Origin: Deltaproteobacteria bacterium
GTDB taxonomy: Bacteria > Myxococcota_A > Polyangia > Nannocystales > Nannocystaceae
Direction of reading: 5' to 3'
Assembly (NCBI GenBank): GCA_016709225.1
Contig: JADJEE010000012.1
Span: forward strand, 1,612,001-1,676,000
DNA: 64,000 nucleotides
Under the pieces are notes generated by a model. That model saw only the letters and a list, made by a program, of their open reading frames with translations. It made no database searches and had not been told where the DNA came from. Below are positions 55,381-64,000 of the stretch, piece by piece. Position 1 is the stretch's first letter. The number at the start of each line of letters is the position of its first letter. The translations under genes and the position numbers were made by a program.

Positions 55381-57141
55381 TCACGCACGCCCCGCGCGGA
55401 CCAGCCGCCCCGGCCGGGCGGCCGTCAGCTGCCCGTCCTGCACGACCACCTCGCCGGCGACGATCGTCGCGCGGTAGCCGACCGCGTGCTGCATCAAGCG
55501 CCGCCCGCCGGCTGGCAGGTCGTGCACGAGCGTCGGTCGCGTGAGCGCGAGTCGGTCGAGATCGATCACGTTCAAGTCGGCGCGCTGCCCCACTGCGATG
55601 GCGCCGCGATCCGAGAAGCCGACGTAGCGCGCGGTGTCGAAGGCCTGCATCTGCACCAAGCGCTCGAGCGGCAGCCGCCCGCGTGCACGATCGCGGCCCC
55701 AGTGCATGAGTAGATAGGTGGGGAAGCTGGCGTCGCAGATGGTGCCGACGTGCGCGCCGCCATCGGAGAGCCCCGGCAGTGCCAACGGATGCGTGAGCAT
55801 CTCGTGGACCACCTCGAGATCGACGCCGGTGAAGTTGTAGAGCGGGAAGTACAGCAGTGCGCGGCCGTCGTCCTCGAGCAATGCATCGTAGATCACCTCG
55901 AGCGCGGTGCGTCCGGTCGCCGCGGCCTCGGCCGCGAGGCACGTCCGTGGATCGGGCTCGTACTCGGGCGTCTCGCCGAGCCGGTACATTCGCCGCGAGA
56001 TCATGTCGATGCGCGCGAGCAGGTGATCGGCGAGCGGCGGGATCGAGCTGCCGTCGCCCGCGACCCGATCGGTGGTCTCGCCCAGCAGGCGCGCGCGGAA
56101 CTCGGGGTCGCGCATGCGAGCCACCCGCTCCGATCGCGGCAGCGCGCAGATGGCCTTGTACGAGGGATAGCCGATGAAGGGATGGAAGGTGGCCTCGAGC
56201 CCGAGCAACACACCGATCGGCCGCGGCGCCACCTGCAGTCGAATGGTCACACCACGCGCCGCGGCCTGCTCGGCGCGCGCGATGATCCACCGCCATTGCT
56301 CGGGCGACTGATCGCGCTGCATCAGCGAGACCGACAGCGGGTGCCCATCGGCGGCCGCGGCCATCGCCTCGATGGCGTCGAACTCGGCGTGGAAGTTGGT
56401 GTCACCGACCAGGCAATCGAAGTCGGACACCGCCTGCAGCACGCCGTGGCCGAGGCCCTCGAACGCGCGGGCGATGCCACACAGCTCGCGCGCGTCGGCC
56501 TCGGAGGCCGGCGTCGCCTGGCCGCGGGCGGTGCGATGGTTGTCGGAGCGGCCGGTCGAGAAGCCCACCGCGCCGGCCTCGAGCGCGCGTCGCGTCAGCT
56601 TACGCATCTGCTCGATGTCGTCGTCGGTGGCGACCGCGTCGGCCAGCGCGCGCTCACCCATCACGAACATGCGCAGCGCGTCGTGGGGCACCTGCACCGC
56701 GAAGTCGATCGCATGCGGGAACCCATCGATGCGATCCATGTACGACTCGAAGCTCGACCAGCCCCACGTCAGCCCCTCGGCCAGCGCCGAGCCCGGGATG
56801 TCCTCGACGCCTTCCATCAGCTCGATGAGTCGACCGTGATCCTCGTCGCGCACCGGCGCGAAGCCGACCCCGCAGCTGCCCATGACCACGGTGGTCACGC
56901 CGTGCAGGACCGACGGCGCCAGCGTGGCGTCCCACGAGACCTGGCCGTCGTAGTGCGTGTGGATGTCGGTGAAGCCCGGCGTGACGATCGCGCCCGCGGC
57001 ATCGATCTCGCGGCGCGCCGCACCCTCGCACGCGCCCACCGCCACGATGCGCCCGCCGACCACGCCGACATCGCCCGCGTAGCTGGGCCCTCCGGTACCG
57101 TCGATGATCGTGCCACCGCGGATCAGTAGATCGTAGGTCAT
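55381..57141 (-). CDS. Amidohydrolase family 3 / N-acyl-D-amino-acid deacylase-like
   Basis: 586 residues from ATG (MTYDLLIRGGTIIDGTGGPS). PGFTDIHTHYDGQVSWDATL has the HxH metal site typical of D-aminoacylases and their relatives. VVMGSCGVGFAPVR, STGRSDNHRTARGQ and LSDGGAHVGTICDAS are family blocks. DLNVIDLDRLALTRP and GYRATIVAGEVVVQDGQ close the small beta-sandwich. Substrate unknown; N-acyl-D-amino acids or cyclic amides are typical. Near the end an overlapping short GTG frame (WD40-like tail) is noted separately. Confidence 0.85.
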   Translation of the reverse strand: MTYDLLIRGGTIIDGTGGPSYAGDVGVVGGRIVAVGACEGAARREIDAAGAIVTPGFTDIHTHYDGQVSWDATLAPSVLHGVTTVVMGSCGVGFAPVRDEDHGRLIELMEGVEDIPGSALAEGLTWGWSSFESYMDRIDGFPHAIDFAVQVPHDALRMFVMGERALADAVATDDDIEQMRKLTRRALEAGAVGFSTGRSDNHRTARGQATPASEADARELCGIARAFEGLGHGVLQAVSDFDCLVGDTNFHAEFDAIEAMAAAADGHPLSVSLMQRDQSPEQWRWIIARAEQAAARGVTIRLQVAPRPIGVLLGLEATFHPFIGYPSYKAICALPRSERVARMRDPEFRARLLGETTDRVAGDGSSIPPLADHLLARIDMISRRMYRLGETPEYEPDPRTCLAAEAAATGRTALEVIYDALLEDDGRALLYFPLYNFTGVDLEVVHEMLTHPLALPGLSDGGAHVGTICDASFPTYLLMHWGRDRARGRLPLERLVQMQAFDTARYVGFSDRGAIAVGQRADLNVIDLDRLALTRPTLVHDLPAGGRRLMQHAVGYRATIVAGEVVVQDGQLTAARPGRLVRAGRA

Positions 57142-57207
57142 CGTCGCCTCCAGCTTCCGGTGTACCGCAGCCCCGCGGCCGCTCGCCACCGCCAACGTGG
57201 GCGAGGG

Positions 57208-57235
57208 TGTGCACCGAAGCGCCGCTTGGTGCACA
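57208..57235. repeat. 12-bp stem hairpin TGTGCACC...GGTGCACA
   Basis: TGTGCACC at 57208-57215 pairs with GGTGCACA at 57228-57235, and AAGC pairs with GCTT inside (one bulged G). The loop is GCC. It lies between the amidohydrolase start and the nucleotidyltransferase remnant. It could be a terminator for the remnant or an operator. Confidence 0.5.
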
Positions 57236-57253
57236 ACACGATTCGAGGCAGGC

Positions 57254-57427
57254 TCACGGACGACGAAGCGTCACTTCGCGCGCCGGCGTTCTCGCGCCTC
57301 GAACGTCGAGGTCACCAGTGGCGCGAACGAGTCCGTGGACAGCCAGCGCATGTGCGCCGACGATCACGAAATCAACGCGGGCCGCCGACAAGGCGGTCAG
57401 GAAGTCCCGCACGTCGTCGATCGCCAT
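57254..57427 (-). pseudogene. Remnant of a nucleotidyltransferase (DUF6036/AbiEii-like)
   Basis: The minus-strand ATG at 57427 opens MAIDDVRDFLTALSAARVDF, then VIVGAHALAVHGLVRATGDL and DV, the N-terminal block of nucleotidyltransferases with GxHAxxxHGxxRxTxDLD. Such genes run 150-200 residues, but here the frame ends after about 15 unrelated residues, and the expected C-terminal region is absent. An upstream frame of about 40 residues (ILDHALDPDDGTSGPTTATE, then RLQALRRLSRRVFALAPKEL) overlaps it and looks like the end of a preceding gene. Toxin-antitoxin or defence-like pairs often have this layout. Confidence 0.65.
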
Positions 57428-57684
57428 CGAGTTCCTTGGGAGCGAGCGCAAAGACGCGTCGGCTCAATCGCCGCAGTGCCTGCAAGCGCTCGGTGGCCGT
57501 CGTCGGACCGGACGTCCCGTCATCGGGGTCGAGCGCGTGATCGAGGATCCCGCCACGACGTCGATGAGTTCCGTCCCCTCGCCCTTGCGCCGGCACGCAT
57601 CGATGGTAGCAGACGCGCCACAGCGGTGGCCAGAACGGCATCGTGCAGGGCGGCGCCCGGCACGACCTGCGCCGGACCGCCCCA

Positions 57685-58650
57685 TCACCCCCAGCGTTGC
57701 TGCGCCCGTCGCAGCGCTCGCACGTCGGAGAAGCCCAGCACGGCCGCGATCTGCTCGAGCGCGACGCCGTCGCGCTGCAGCACCACGAGGCGCTCGCGAC
57801 GGACCTCGTCGACGACGCGGCGGAAGCTGGTGCCGTCGGCTGCGAGATGACGCTGCAGGCTGCGGCTGCTGTGGCCGAGCCGTCGCGCGATCGATCGCAG
57901 CCCCGCAGCATCGAGCCGCGGCAGCGCACGCAACGTGCGTTGCAGCTCGAACGTCAGCGGTGGTGTCGGCGTGTCGGCGAGGCCGCGGGCATGCTCGTCG
58001 ATGACCCGACCGAGCGCGGGGTCGGCCTCGCGCAGCGGCACGTCGAGGCGCAACGCATCGAAGGCGAAGCCGCAGGTGCTGGCGCCGAACTCGAGCGCGT
58101 CGCAGCCGAGCACGCGGCGATGCTCCGCGAGCACTCCGCCGGGACTCGCGTGGCTGAACCACACCTGGGAGATCGGTAGCGGTTCGATCACCGACGCGTG
58201 CGTCCACGCGACCAGGAGCGCGATGAAGAACTCGTTGGCGTGGCGCCCGAGGTCGCCCACGCGACCGGGCACGAGCATCTCGCAGCGTGCGAGCCCACCG
58301 ACCTGGGACCACTGCAGCTGCGCGACGCGGTTGAACAGCGCCATCGTGCGGCACAGTCGATCGAGGCCCTCGCGAAGGGTCGCGGAGGCGCGCACGCCGA
58401 ACTCGAACAGGCCATAGGCACCGCGGGGCACCGACGCGACCAGGTGCAGGCCGAGGTCGTCGTCCCCGAGCGCGGCGGCGGCCAGCGCGTAGAAGCGCTC
58501 GAGCGCGTCGATCGGCGCCACGATCGTAGTGCCGTCGGGCAGCGGCCACGGCAGGCCCGCGGCCTCGCACGACACCTGCGGATCGCAGCCGGCCGCGCGC
58601 AGGCGATCGACCAGCAGCGGCGGCAGCGGGGTGCGCATCGGCTCGCTCAC
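57685..58650 (-). CDS. AraC-family transcriptional regulator
   Basis: About 321 residues from a GTG (VSEPMRTP); the ATG four codons on is an alternative. The N-terminal about 200 residues are an Arabinose_bd-type effector domain (FYALAAAALGDDDLGLHLVA, LFEFGVRASATLREGLDRLC). The C-terminal double helix-turn-helix includes RSIARRLGHSSRSLQRHLAA and LEQIAAVLGFSDVRALRRAQ. It is divergent from the lipase gene and may control it. The gap to the remnant is about 250 bp and has no other gene. Confidence 0.88.
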   Translation of the reverse strand: MSEPMRTPLPPLLVDRLRAAGCDPQVSCEAAGLPWPLPDGTTIVAPIDALERFYALAAAALGDDDLGLHLVASVPRGAYGLFEFGVRASATLREGLDRLCRTMALFNRVAQLQWSQVGGLARCEMLVPGRVGDLGRHANEFFIALLVAWTHASVIEPLPISQVWFSHASPGGVLAEHRRVLGCDALEFGASTCGFAFDALRLDVPLREADPALGRVIDEHARGLADTPTPPLTFELQRTLRALPRLDAAGLRSIARRLGHSSRSLQRHLAADGTSFRRVVDEVRRERLVVLQRDGVALEQIAAVLGFSDVRALRRAQQRWG

Positions 58651-58791
58651 GGGCGCCCAACGATACCGCCCCACGTCGGGCTTCCGACGGCACGCCGCCC
58701 GCCCCCACGCCCTGGCGCGTTCGGTGCCGCATTCTGGCGCCGGCTGCCACCGAACCGGGCCCCTTGGTGTGGCACTCCACCCGTGCTGGCC

Positions 58792-60021
58792 ATGACGATC
58801 GTCCGACGCACCCCACTGCTCCCATGCCTGGCCCTGCTCGCGACGGCGTGCGCCGACGCCGAGCCCGAGCTCGCCGGCTCGATCTGCGCCGATGCCAACG
58901 ACGCCGTCGAGGCCTGCCTCGGCGTGCCCCCCGAGCAGCCGCTGACCGCTTGCGGTGACGACGAGCAGGAGGTCGCCAAGGACGTGCTCGATCAGCTGCG
59001 TGCGGCCGGCTGCGAGGCGGTGCCCGAAGGCAAGGAAGACTCGCTCTTCTGCAGCGCACTGGTGTGGGACCCGTTCGGTTGGTGCCGCGCGCCGGCGCCC
59101 GTGCTCGGGCCGGTGCCGAGCGGCTCACCGACCAAGTTCCCCATCATCCTCGCGCACGGCTTCAACACCAGCACCACCAACTTCTGGCGCTTCAACGACG
59201 TCGACGTCGCGCTGCAAGAGGACGGTCACGTCGCGATCCTCGGCAGCGTGCCGCCGTTCGACACGCCGCAGGTACGCGCGGAGTTCCTCGCCGAGCAGGT
59301 CGACGCGCTGCTGGCCGAGACCGGCGCGGCCAAGGTCAACCTGGTGTGCTTCTCGATGGGCGGCATCGATTGCCGCTTCCTCGTCAGCCCCGCCGGCCTC
59401 GACTTCGGCGAGAAGGTCGCCTCGGTGACGACCATCTCGAGCCCGCACCGCGGCACCTTCGTCGCCGACGTCGCGACCAAGGTGCTGCCCGGCACCGACC
59501 ACTCGGCGGCCATCGACGCGCTCGCGACCATGCTCGGCCGCACCTTCAGCGAGGTCGCCGACGACAGCCACATCGTCGCCGCGCTGCAGTCGATGTCCGA
59601 GGCCACGATGGTCGACTTCAACCGCGAGATCGTCGACGCGCCGGGCGTCTTCTACCAGTCGTGGGCGGGCGTCAGCAGCGTCGGCGGGCTCTCGCACCCC
59701 GACAAGCAGGCCGAGGCCCGCGCGTGCACCGACGCCGACGGCACCGTGCAGATGCTGCGCAACCCCGGCACCAACGATCGCATGGACGCGCTGCTCGTCG
59801 GCGCCGCGGCCATCGTCGCCCACGGCACCGAGCTACGCCCCAACGACGGCGTCAGCACGGTCGAGAGCAGCAAGTGGGGCCGCTTCCGCGGCTGCTACCC
59901 CGGCGATCACCTCGACGCGGTGGGCCAGATCGACGACGTGCCACCGATCGCCAACACCGGCTTCGACTACCTGAGGTTCTTTCGGAACCTCGCGTTCGAC
60001 CTCGCCGCGCGCGGCTTCTGA
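58792..60021 (+). CDS. Secreted alpha/beta-hydrolase (triacylglycerol lipase-like) lipoprotein
   Basis: 409 residues. Signal MTIVRRTPLLPCLALLATAC with lipobox TAC. The oxyanion loop is IILAHGFNTSTTNFW. The nucleophile elbow is VCFSMGG, with Cys replacing the usual first Gly of GxSxG. SPHRGTFVADVA fits the lipase class I lid region. Late His candidates include GDHLDAVGQ. Several cysteines in the mature N-terminal part suggest disulfides. Probably hydrolyses lipids or esters outside the cell. Divergent from the AraC regulator. Confidence 0.8.
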   Translation: MTIVRRTPLLPCLALLATACADAEPELAGSICADANDAVEACLGVPPEQPLTACGDDEQEVAKDVLDQLRAAGCEAVPEGKEDSLFCSALVWDPFGWCRAPAPVLGPVPSGSPTKFPIILAHGFNTSTTNFWRFNDVDVALQEDGHVAILGSVPPFDTPQVRAEFLAEQVDALLAETGAAKVNLVCFSMGGIDCRFLVSPAGLDFGEKVASVTTISSPHRGTFVADVATKVLPGTDHSAAIDALATMLGRTFSEVADDSHIVAALQSMSEATMVDFNREIVDAPGVFYQSWAGVSSVGGLSHPDKQAEARACTDADGTVQMLRNPGTNDRMDALLVGAAAIVAHGTELRPNDGVSTVESSKWGRFRGCYPGDHLDAVGQIDDVPPIANTGFDYLRFFRNLAFDLAARGF

Positions 60022-60255
60022 TCGCGCGCGCGCGGATGCTCGGCAACGCGAGCAGCGACGGGCGAATCCGACCTTCGCACCACGCAAGGATGACCCGGGC
60101 CCGCTGCCGCGTCGTCGCCCGCGATGCTCTCGCTCGCACGCGCTGCCCTGCGGCTCGAAGTGGGCCGCTTGGGTGCCGGACTCGATCCCAAGCATTGCTC
60201 GGCTCCGAGCCCGCCGCATGAGAAAATCACAGGCCCCCACGTGGGCACGCCGACG

Positions 60256-61152
60256 ATGCAGGCCTACGCCAGCGTTCGTGGACCCGACGGCTCGACCCAC
60301 GAGCTCGTCCATGGCGATCTCATCGGTCGCCTGGTGACCTCGGCGATGCCGCTCGACGACGCGCGCATCAGCGAGGCCCACGCGATGGTGAGCCTGCGCG
60401 AAGGCGAGCTGCGCTTGATCGCGCTGCGCGGCGCGATGGCGGTCGACGGCCGCCGGGTCGGTGAGGTCGCGATGACGCCGGGGCTCGAGATCACGCTCGC
60501 GCGCGGCGTCGGGCTCGAGGTGCTCGACGTGCACCTTCCCAGCCACGTGTTGGGGATCGAAGGGCCCGGCATCCCACGGCAGCTGCTGCCGCCCGTGGCC
60601 TCCGTGCTCACGCAGCCGCTGCGACTGGTCGCCGGCCATGTCGACGCCGCCGCGGCGTGGCTGTGGCACACCGGCTCGAGCTGGCGTGTGCGCCGAGCCG
60701 ACGGCAGCCTGCACACACTCGAGGCCGGCATCGAGCTGGAGCTCGATGGTGCGCGGCTACAACTACTCGCGCTGCCGCTGCAGCAGGCCGGTCTGCCGCG
60801 CACCCGCGCCGCCGCCGGCTCGCTCGCGCCGCTGCGAGTGGTCGCGAGCTTCGACACCGTGCAGATCCACCGCGAGGACGGCGCGCCGGTCGTGCTCGGC
60901 GGTACGCAGGCCCGCGTGGTCTCCGAGCTGGTCGCGCTCGGCGGGCCGGCGGCGTGGCGCATCGTCGCCGATCTCATCTGGCCCGACGAAGACGACGCCG
61001 ACGTGCTGCGTTCGCGCTTCGACGTGACGATCTCGCGGCTGCGCCGGAAGCTGAAGGAGTCACGCATCCGCACCGATCTGGTCCACACCGACGGCAGCGG
61101 CCAGATTGAGCTGCTGCTCTACCCGGGCGATCATGTCGACGACCGTACGTGA
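60256..61152 (+). CDS. FHA domain fused to winged-helix (OmpR-type) DNA-binding domain
   Basis: 298 residues from ATG; GTG at 60241 is an alternative. An N-terminal FHA-like module (DLIGRLVTSAMPLDDARISE, AHAMVSLREGELRLIALRG) reads phosphothreonine. The C-terminal about 100 residues are a winged helix: VVLGGTQARVVSELVALGG, WRIVADLIWPDEDDADVLRS, RFDVTISRLRRKLKESRIRT. The fusion implies that binding a phosphoprotein changes DNA binding. It overlaps the downstream kinase gene by 20 bp, so they are one operon. Confidence 0.8.
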   Translation: MQAYASVRGPDGSTHELVHGDLIGRLVTSAMPLDDARISEAHAMVSLREGELRLIALRGAMAVDGRRVGEVAMTPGLEITLARGVGLEVLDVHLPSHVLGIEGPGIPRQLLPPVASVLTQPLRLVAGHVDAAAAWLWHTGSSWRVRRADGSLHTLEAGIELELDGARLQLLALPLQQAGLPRTRAAAGSLAPLRVVASFDTVQIHREDGAPVVLGGTQARVVSELVALGGPAAWRIVADLIWPDEDDADVLRSRFDVTISRLRRKLKESRIRTDLVHTDGSGQIELLLYPGDHVDDRT

Positions 61153-64000
61153 CTCGACGCTGAGCCTCGAGCCGCAGGCGGCGTTGAGCGGCGGCTCGCT
61201 GGGCCTGACGGCGCCCGCAACGGCACCCGCCGAGGCGTGGCCCGGCGATGACGACCCGGCGCGACGCTATCGCGACGCCGGCGTGCTCGCACGCGGCGGC
61301 ATGGGCGAGGTCCGCATTCGCTTCGATCACCGGCTCGAGCGCAGGGTCGCGGTCAAGATCCCCATCCTCGATCACCCCGCGGCGCGGCAGCTGTTCGTCG
61401 CTGAGGCGCGGCTCACGGCGAAGCTCACCCACCCTGGCATCGTCGCCGTGCACGACGCCGGCTACCTGCCCGATGGTCGGCCCTACTACACGATGCCGAT
61501 CCTCGAGGGGCGCACGCTCGCCGAGGCCGTTGCCAACGCACCGGTGGCGCAGCGGCTGCGACTCGTGCGGCACGTGCTCGACGCCTGCGAGGCGGTCGCC
61601 TACGCCCACCGCGAGGGCATCGTGCACCGCGATCTCAAGCCCGCGAACATCCTCGTCGGACGCTTCGGTGAGACCGTCGTGCTCGACTGGGGACTCGCGG
61701 GCCCGATCGGACGCACCGCACCGGGCCGCGTCGGCACGCCCCGCTACATGCCGCCCGAGCAGGAGCGCTGCGCCGCGCTCGATGCCCGCACCGACGTGTT
61801 CGCGCTCGGCGTCACCCTGCGCGAGGTCGTGACCGGGTCGACCGATGCCGCGATCACCACCGGGCTGACCGCGGAGCTGGGCGCGATCATCGAGCGTGCG
61901 ACCGCGGCCGATCCGGACGCGCGCTACCCCGATGGTCGCGCACTCGCCGACGACCTCATCGCATGGTTCGAGGGTCGTCGCGTCGCAGCCCACGACTACG
62001 GGCTGCTCGAGCTGCTCGCGCGGGCTTGGACCGCCCACCGCGTACCGGTGCTCGCAGCGGTGCTGACACTGGCCGGCGTCGCGACCGCGACCGCGATCGG
62101 CTACCGGCGCACCGCCGACGAGCGTGCACGTGCGCAACGGTCCGAGGCCGAAGCGATCGCCGCGTACCGTCATGCGGCCGACAACCTCGCGCAGGTCGAG
62201 ATCGCCCAGGCCCTGGTCGCGATGGAGCATCACGCGTGGTCCGACGCCGAGCTGTACGCAGCCGCGGCGCTGGTCCACGCGCCCTCGCCCCATGCGCGCG
62301 GCGTGCTCGCGCGCTTCGACGAGGCCGCGCGGCCGCAGCTGTCGCAGCGCGTGGAGCTGCCTGCGTGTCGGCACGCGGTGCTCTCGCCCGACGGCCACAC
62401 CGTGGCGTGCTCACGCGGCACTGACATCGCGGTCGGCAACGTCGACGCCGGCTGGCGCCAGCTCGGCGAGCTGACCTCGAACGGCACCGCGGTCGCGGTC
62501 TCCGATGGCGATCCGACGGTGCTCGTGCGCGAGCTCGATGGCCGCATCACCGCCTTCGAGCTGTTCGGCACCCGCGCGCCGGTCGAGTTCGCCGACGTCA
62601 CGGGCAATCCGCAGCGCTTTCGGCTGCGCGGTCGCGGGGCCTCGTGGATCAGCGGGGTCGGGGAATTCTGGGCCGACCTCGACCGCGGACGCGACACGCT
62701 CGAGACCACGCGGCTGTGCCTCGCTCACGGCGTGCCGAGCGTGACCGCGCGCTTCGACGACGAGCGCGTGGTCGTGTGCCAAAACGGCACCATGCTCCGC
62801 GCGCGCGCGTCAGATACCGTCGCGGCCACGGTGGTGGAGATCGCGGGCGACGCGGGTGCGCCGCTGTCGATGGCGATCGACGGCGAGCTGGCCGCGATTG
62901 GCACCACGCGGGCCCACATCCTGCTCGTCGACATGACCACGCAGCGCATCGTCCACGAGCTCGTCGGCGATCACGGCACGCCCTCCGACCTCGCGCTCGC
63001 CGACGGACGCCTCGCGGTCGCACACGCCGGCGATCGTGTCGACATCTGGGACGCGACCACCGGCGCGCTCGTCACCGGCCTCGCAAGCGACGCGCTGAGC
63101 GTGCGCTGGGTGGACGGCGGCACCACGCTGCGCACCGTGGGCGCGGCGCTCGAGGACTTCACGGTGTCGGCGACGCCGTGGCGCCCTCACCTGCAACACC
63201 ACGAGTCGGGGATCGCCGCGGTGACGATCTCGTCGCGCGACGAGATCGTCTCGGCGCACGGTGATGGTCGCGTGCGCGTCACACCTCGCACGCAGGTCGA
63301 AGCTGCCATGACCCTGCCGCTGCACTGGAGCGTGACGAAGGACATCGAGGCCTCGCCCGACGGTCGCCGCGTCGCCGCCGTGTCGGCGCAGAGTGACGAG
63401 CTCCGCATCATCGATCTCGATGATCCGCTCACCGTCGAGTCACTGCCGGCGCGAGCCAGTGCGCGGGTCGTGTGGCTGGTGGGCGACCACCTCGTCTGCG
63501 CCCCCTACACCGGCGGCCTGCTGCAGTGGCGGCACGGTGCCGCGTTCGAGGACGCCAGCGACACCGCGGCGCCGCGAATGTTCGACCTCGAGTCCGACGC
63601 CGATCGCACCGCGGCGACGGCGGTCGACGGCCGCGGCGACATCTATCGCCTGCGCGCCGACGATGGCGTGCTCGTGCCCGTGGCGCACCTCGACGGGGCC
63701 AGCTCGGTGGCCGGTGGCGGCGACACGGTGGTCGCGGCGGGCGAGCGTCGGCTGGAGGTCTTCGTCGACGGCGTCTCACAGGGCGTCGCGGCCCTCGAGG
63801 TGCAGGAGGCCGACGTCGCCCTCGCACCCGATGCGCGACGCGTCGCGGTCGCGCACACGGATGGCTCGGTCTCGATCTGGGACGTCGCCACGCTGACCCC
63901 GCTGGCGCGGCTGGTCGGCCACACCGGACACCTGCCGTCGGTGGCGTTCTCGAGCGACGGTGCTTGGCTGTTCTCCGGCGGTTGGGACGGCGATGTTCGA
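61133..64000 (+). CDS. Ser/Thr protein kinase with WD40-like beta-propeller (3' end outside window)
   Basis: 956 residues are visible and the frame is open at 64000. ATG 61133. The kinase domain: ARGGMGEV glycine loop, VAVK lysine (K75), HRDLKPANI catalytic loop, DWG in place of DFG, and GTPRYMPPEQ activation segment. A transmembrane helix (VPVLAAVLTLAGVATATAIG) lies about residue 303. The C-terminal extension has WD40-like blades, including VSIWDVATLTPLARLVGHTG and SVAFSSDGAWLFSGGWDGDV. Together with the overlapping FHA regulator it makes a kinase-to-transcription module. Confidence 0.88.
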   Translation, partial: MSTTVRDSTLSLEPQAALSGGSLGLTAPATAPAEAWPGDDDPARRYRDAGVLARGGMGEVRIRFDHRLERRVAVKIPILDHPAARQLFVAEARLTAKLTHPGIVAVHDAGYLPDGRPYYTMPILEGRTLAEAVANAPVAQRLRLVRHVLDACEAVAYAHREGIVHRDLKPANILVGRFGETVVLDWGLAGPIGRTAPGRVGTPRYMPPEQERCAALDARTDVFALGVTLREVVTGSTDAAITTGLTAELGAIIERATAADPDARYPDGRALADDLIAWFEGRRVAAHDYGLLELLARAWTAHRVPVLAAVLTLAGVATATAIGYRRTADERARAQRSEAEAIAAYRHAADNLAQVEIAQALVAMEHHAWSDAELYAAAALVHAPSPHARGVLARFDEAARPQLSQRVELPACRHAVLSPDGHTVACSRGTDIAVGNVDAGWRQLGELTSNGTAVAVSDGDPTVLVRELDGRITAFELFGTRAPVEFADVTGNPQRFRLRGRGASWISGVGEFWADLDRGRDTLETTRLCLAHGVPSVTARFDDERVVVCQNGTMLRARASDTVAATVVEIAGDAGAPLSMAIDGELAAIGTTRAHILLVDMTTQRIVHELVGDHGTPSDLALADGRLAVAHAGDRVDIWDATTGALVTGLASDALSVRWVDGGTTLRTVGAALEDFTVSATPWRPHLQHHESGIAAVTISSRDEIVSAHGDGRVRVTPRTQVEAAMTLPLHWSVTKDIEASPDGRRVAAVSAQSDELRIIDLDDPLTVESLPARASARVVWLVGDHLVCAPYTGGLLQWRHGAAFEDASDTAAPRMFDLESDADRTAATAVDGRGDIYRLRADDGVLVPVAHLDGASSVAGGGDTVVAAGERRLEVFVDGVSQGVAALEVQEADVALAPDARRVAVAHTDGSVSIWDVATLTPLARLVGHTGHLPSVAFSSDGAWLFSGGWDGDVR

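Noticed and set aside
55310..55384. A 24-codon GTG frame overlapping the amidohydrolase stop that reads like a WD40 blade (DGGAVLRWRE)
   Set aside because: Too short to support as a gene; could be a remnant, but no neighbouring propeller sequence was found.
58768..58790. Possible sigma-54 promoter TGGCAC...TGCT before the lipase
   Set aside because: The distance between the GG and GC elements is two bases too long for sigma-54.

Overview
This 64 kb window is a high-GC chromosomal segment that looks like a myxobacterium (Myxococcota), most plausibly of the Nannocystis/Plesiocystis kind. The reasoning is from content, not from a database search. There are many lipoproteins with Ser/Thr/Asp/Gly-rich linkers after the lipobox, Cys-rich repeats, FG-GAP and MopE-type Asp/Cys repeats and a MYXO-CTERM-like tail. 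There are also two large eukaryote-like Ser/Thr kinases, FHA, PP2C, vWA and VIT proteins and several ECF-type sigma factors. Genes are dense, often overlap by 4 bp (ATGA/GTGA), and no gene-free stretch exceeds 300 bp.

Layout. 1-8.2 kb: the end of a fumarylacetoacetate-hydrolase gene, a 177-bp palindromic element, gshB with an ECF sigma gene, a MerR-TPR/GH3-like operon, a frameshifted murein endopeptidase and a B12-binding radical SAM enzyme. 8.3-16.3 kb: two sigma-factor modules, VIT-vWA/sigma/small protein, and a sigma factor divergent from a zinc-finger/kinase/TPR protein. 16.3-21.1 kb: four consecutive secreted or lipid-anchored proteins, the last a lysyl-oxidase-like lipoprotein. 21.1-28.9 kb: a saccharopine-dehydrogenase-like reductase, a KirBac channel, a metzincin, a DUF1641 protein and a GST/SDR/cupin operon divergent from a LysR regulator. 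29-40.7 kb: a Bax-inhibitor-1 protein with a PYPQQ tail, lipoproteins, LysR, tadA, a chemoreceptor, a bestrophin-like channel, yhbY and tlyA. 40.9-47.6 kb: tRNA-Ala, PP2C, vapBC, a coproporphyrinogen oxidase-like gene and a MopE-like protein. 47.8-52.6 kb: metH, split by a frameshift, behind an ArsR-methyltransferase fusion. 52.7-64 kb: a membrane protein, YjbR and Sel1 proteins, a D-aminoacylase-like amidohydrolase, a nucleotidyltransferase remnant, an AraC regulator, a lipase, and an FHA/winged-helix regulator overlapping a WD40 kinase that runs off the end.

How it fits together. The strongest theme is signal transduction wired by translational coupling: sigma factor to vWA protein, FHA regulator to kinase, PP2C to membrane protein, ArsR-methyltransferase to metH. 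A second theme is the secreted or surface proteome. Three conserved genes (mepA-like, bestrophin-like, metH) are each broken by one base in a short G/C run. That pattern points to sequence errors at least as much as to real gene decay, and it should be settled before any loss of function is claimed. No phage, IS transposase, CRISPR array or rRNA operon is visible.
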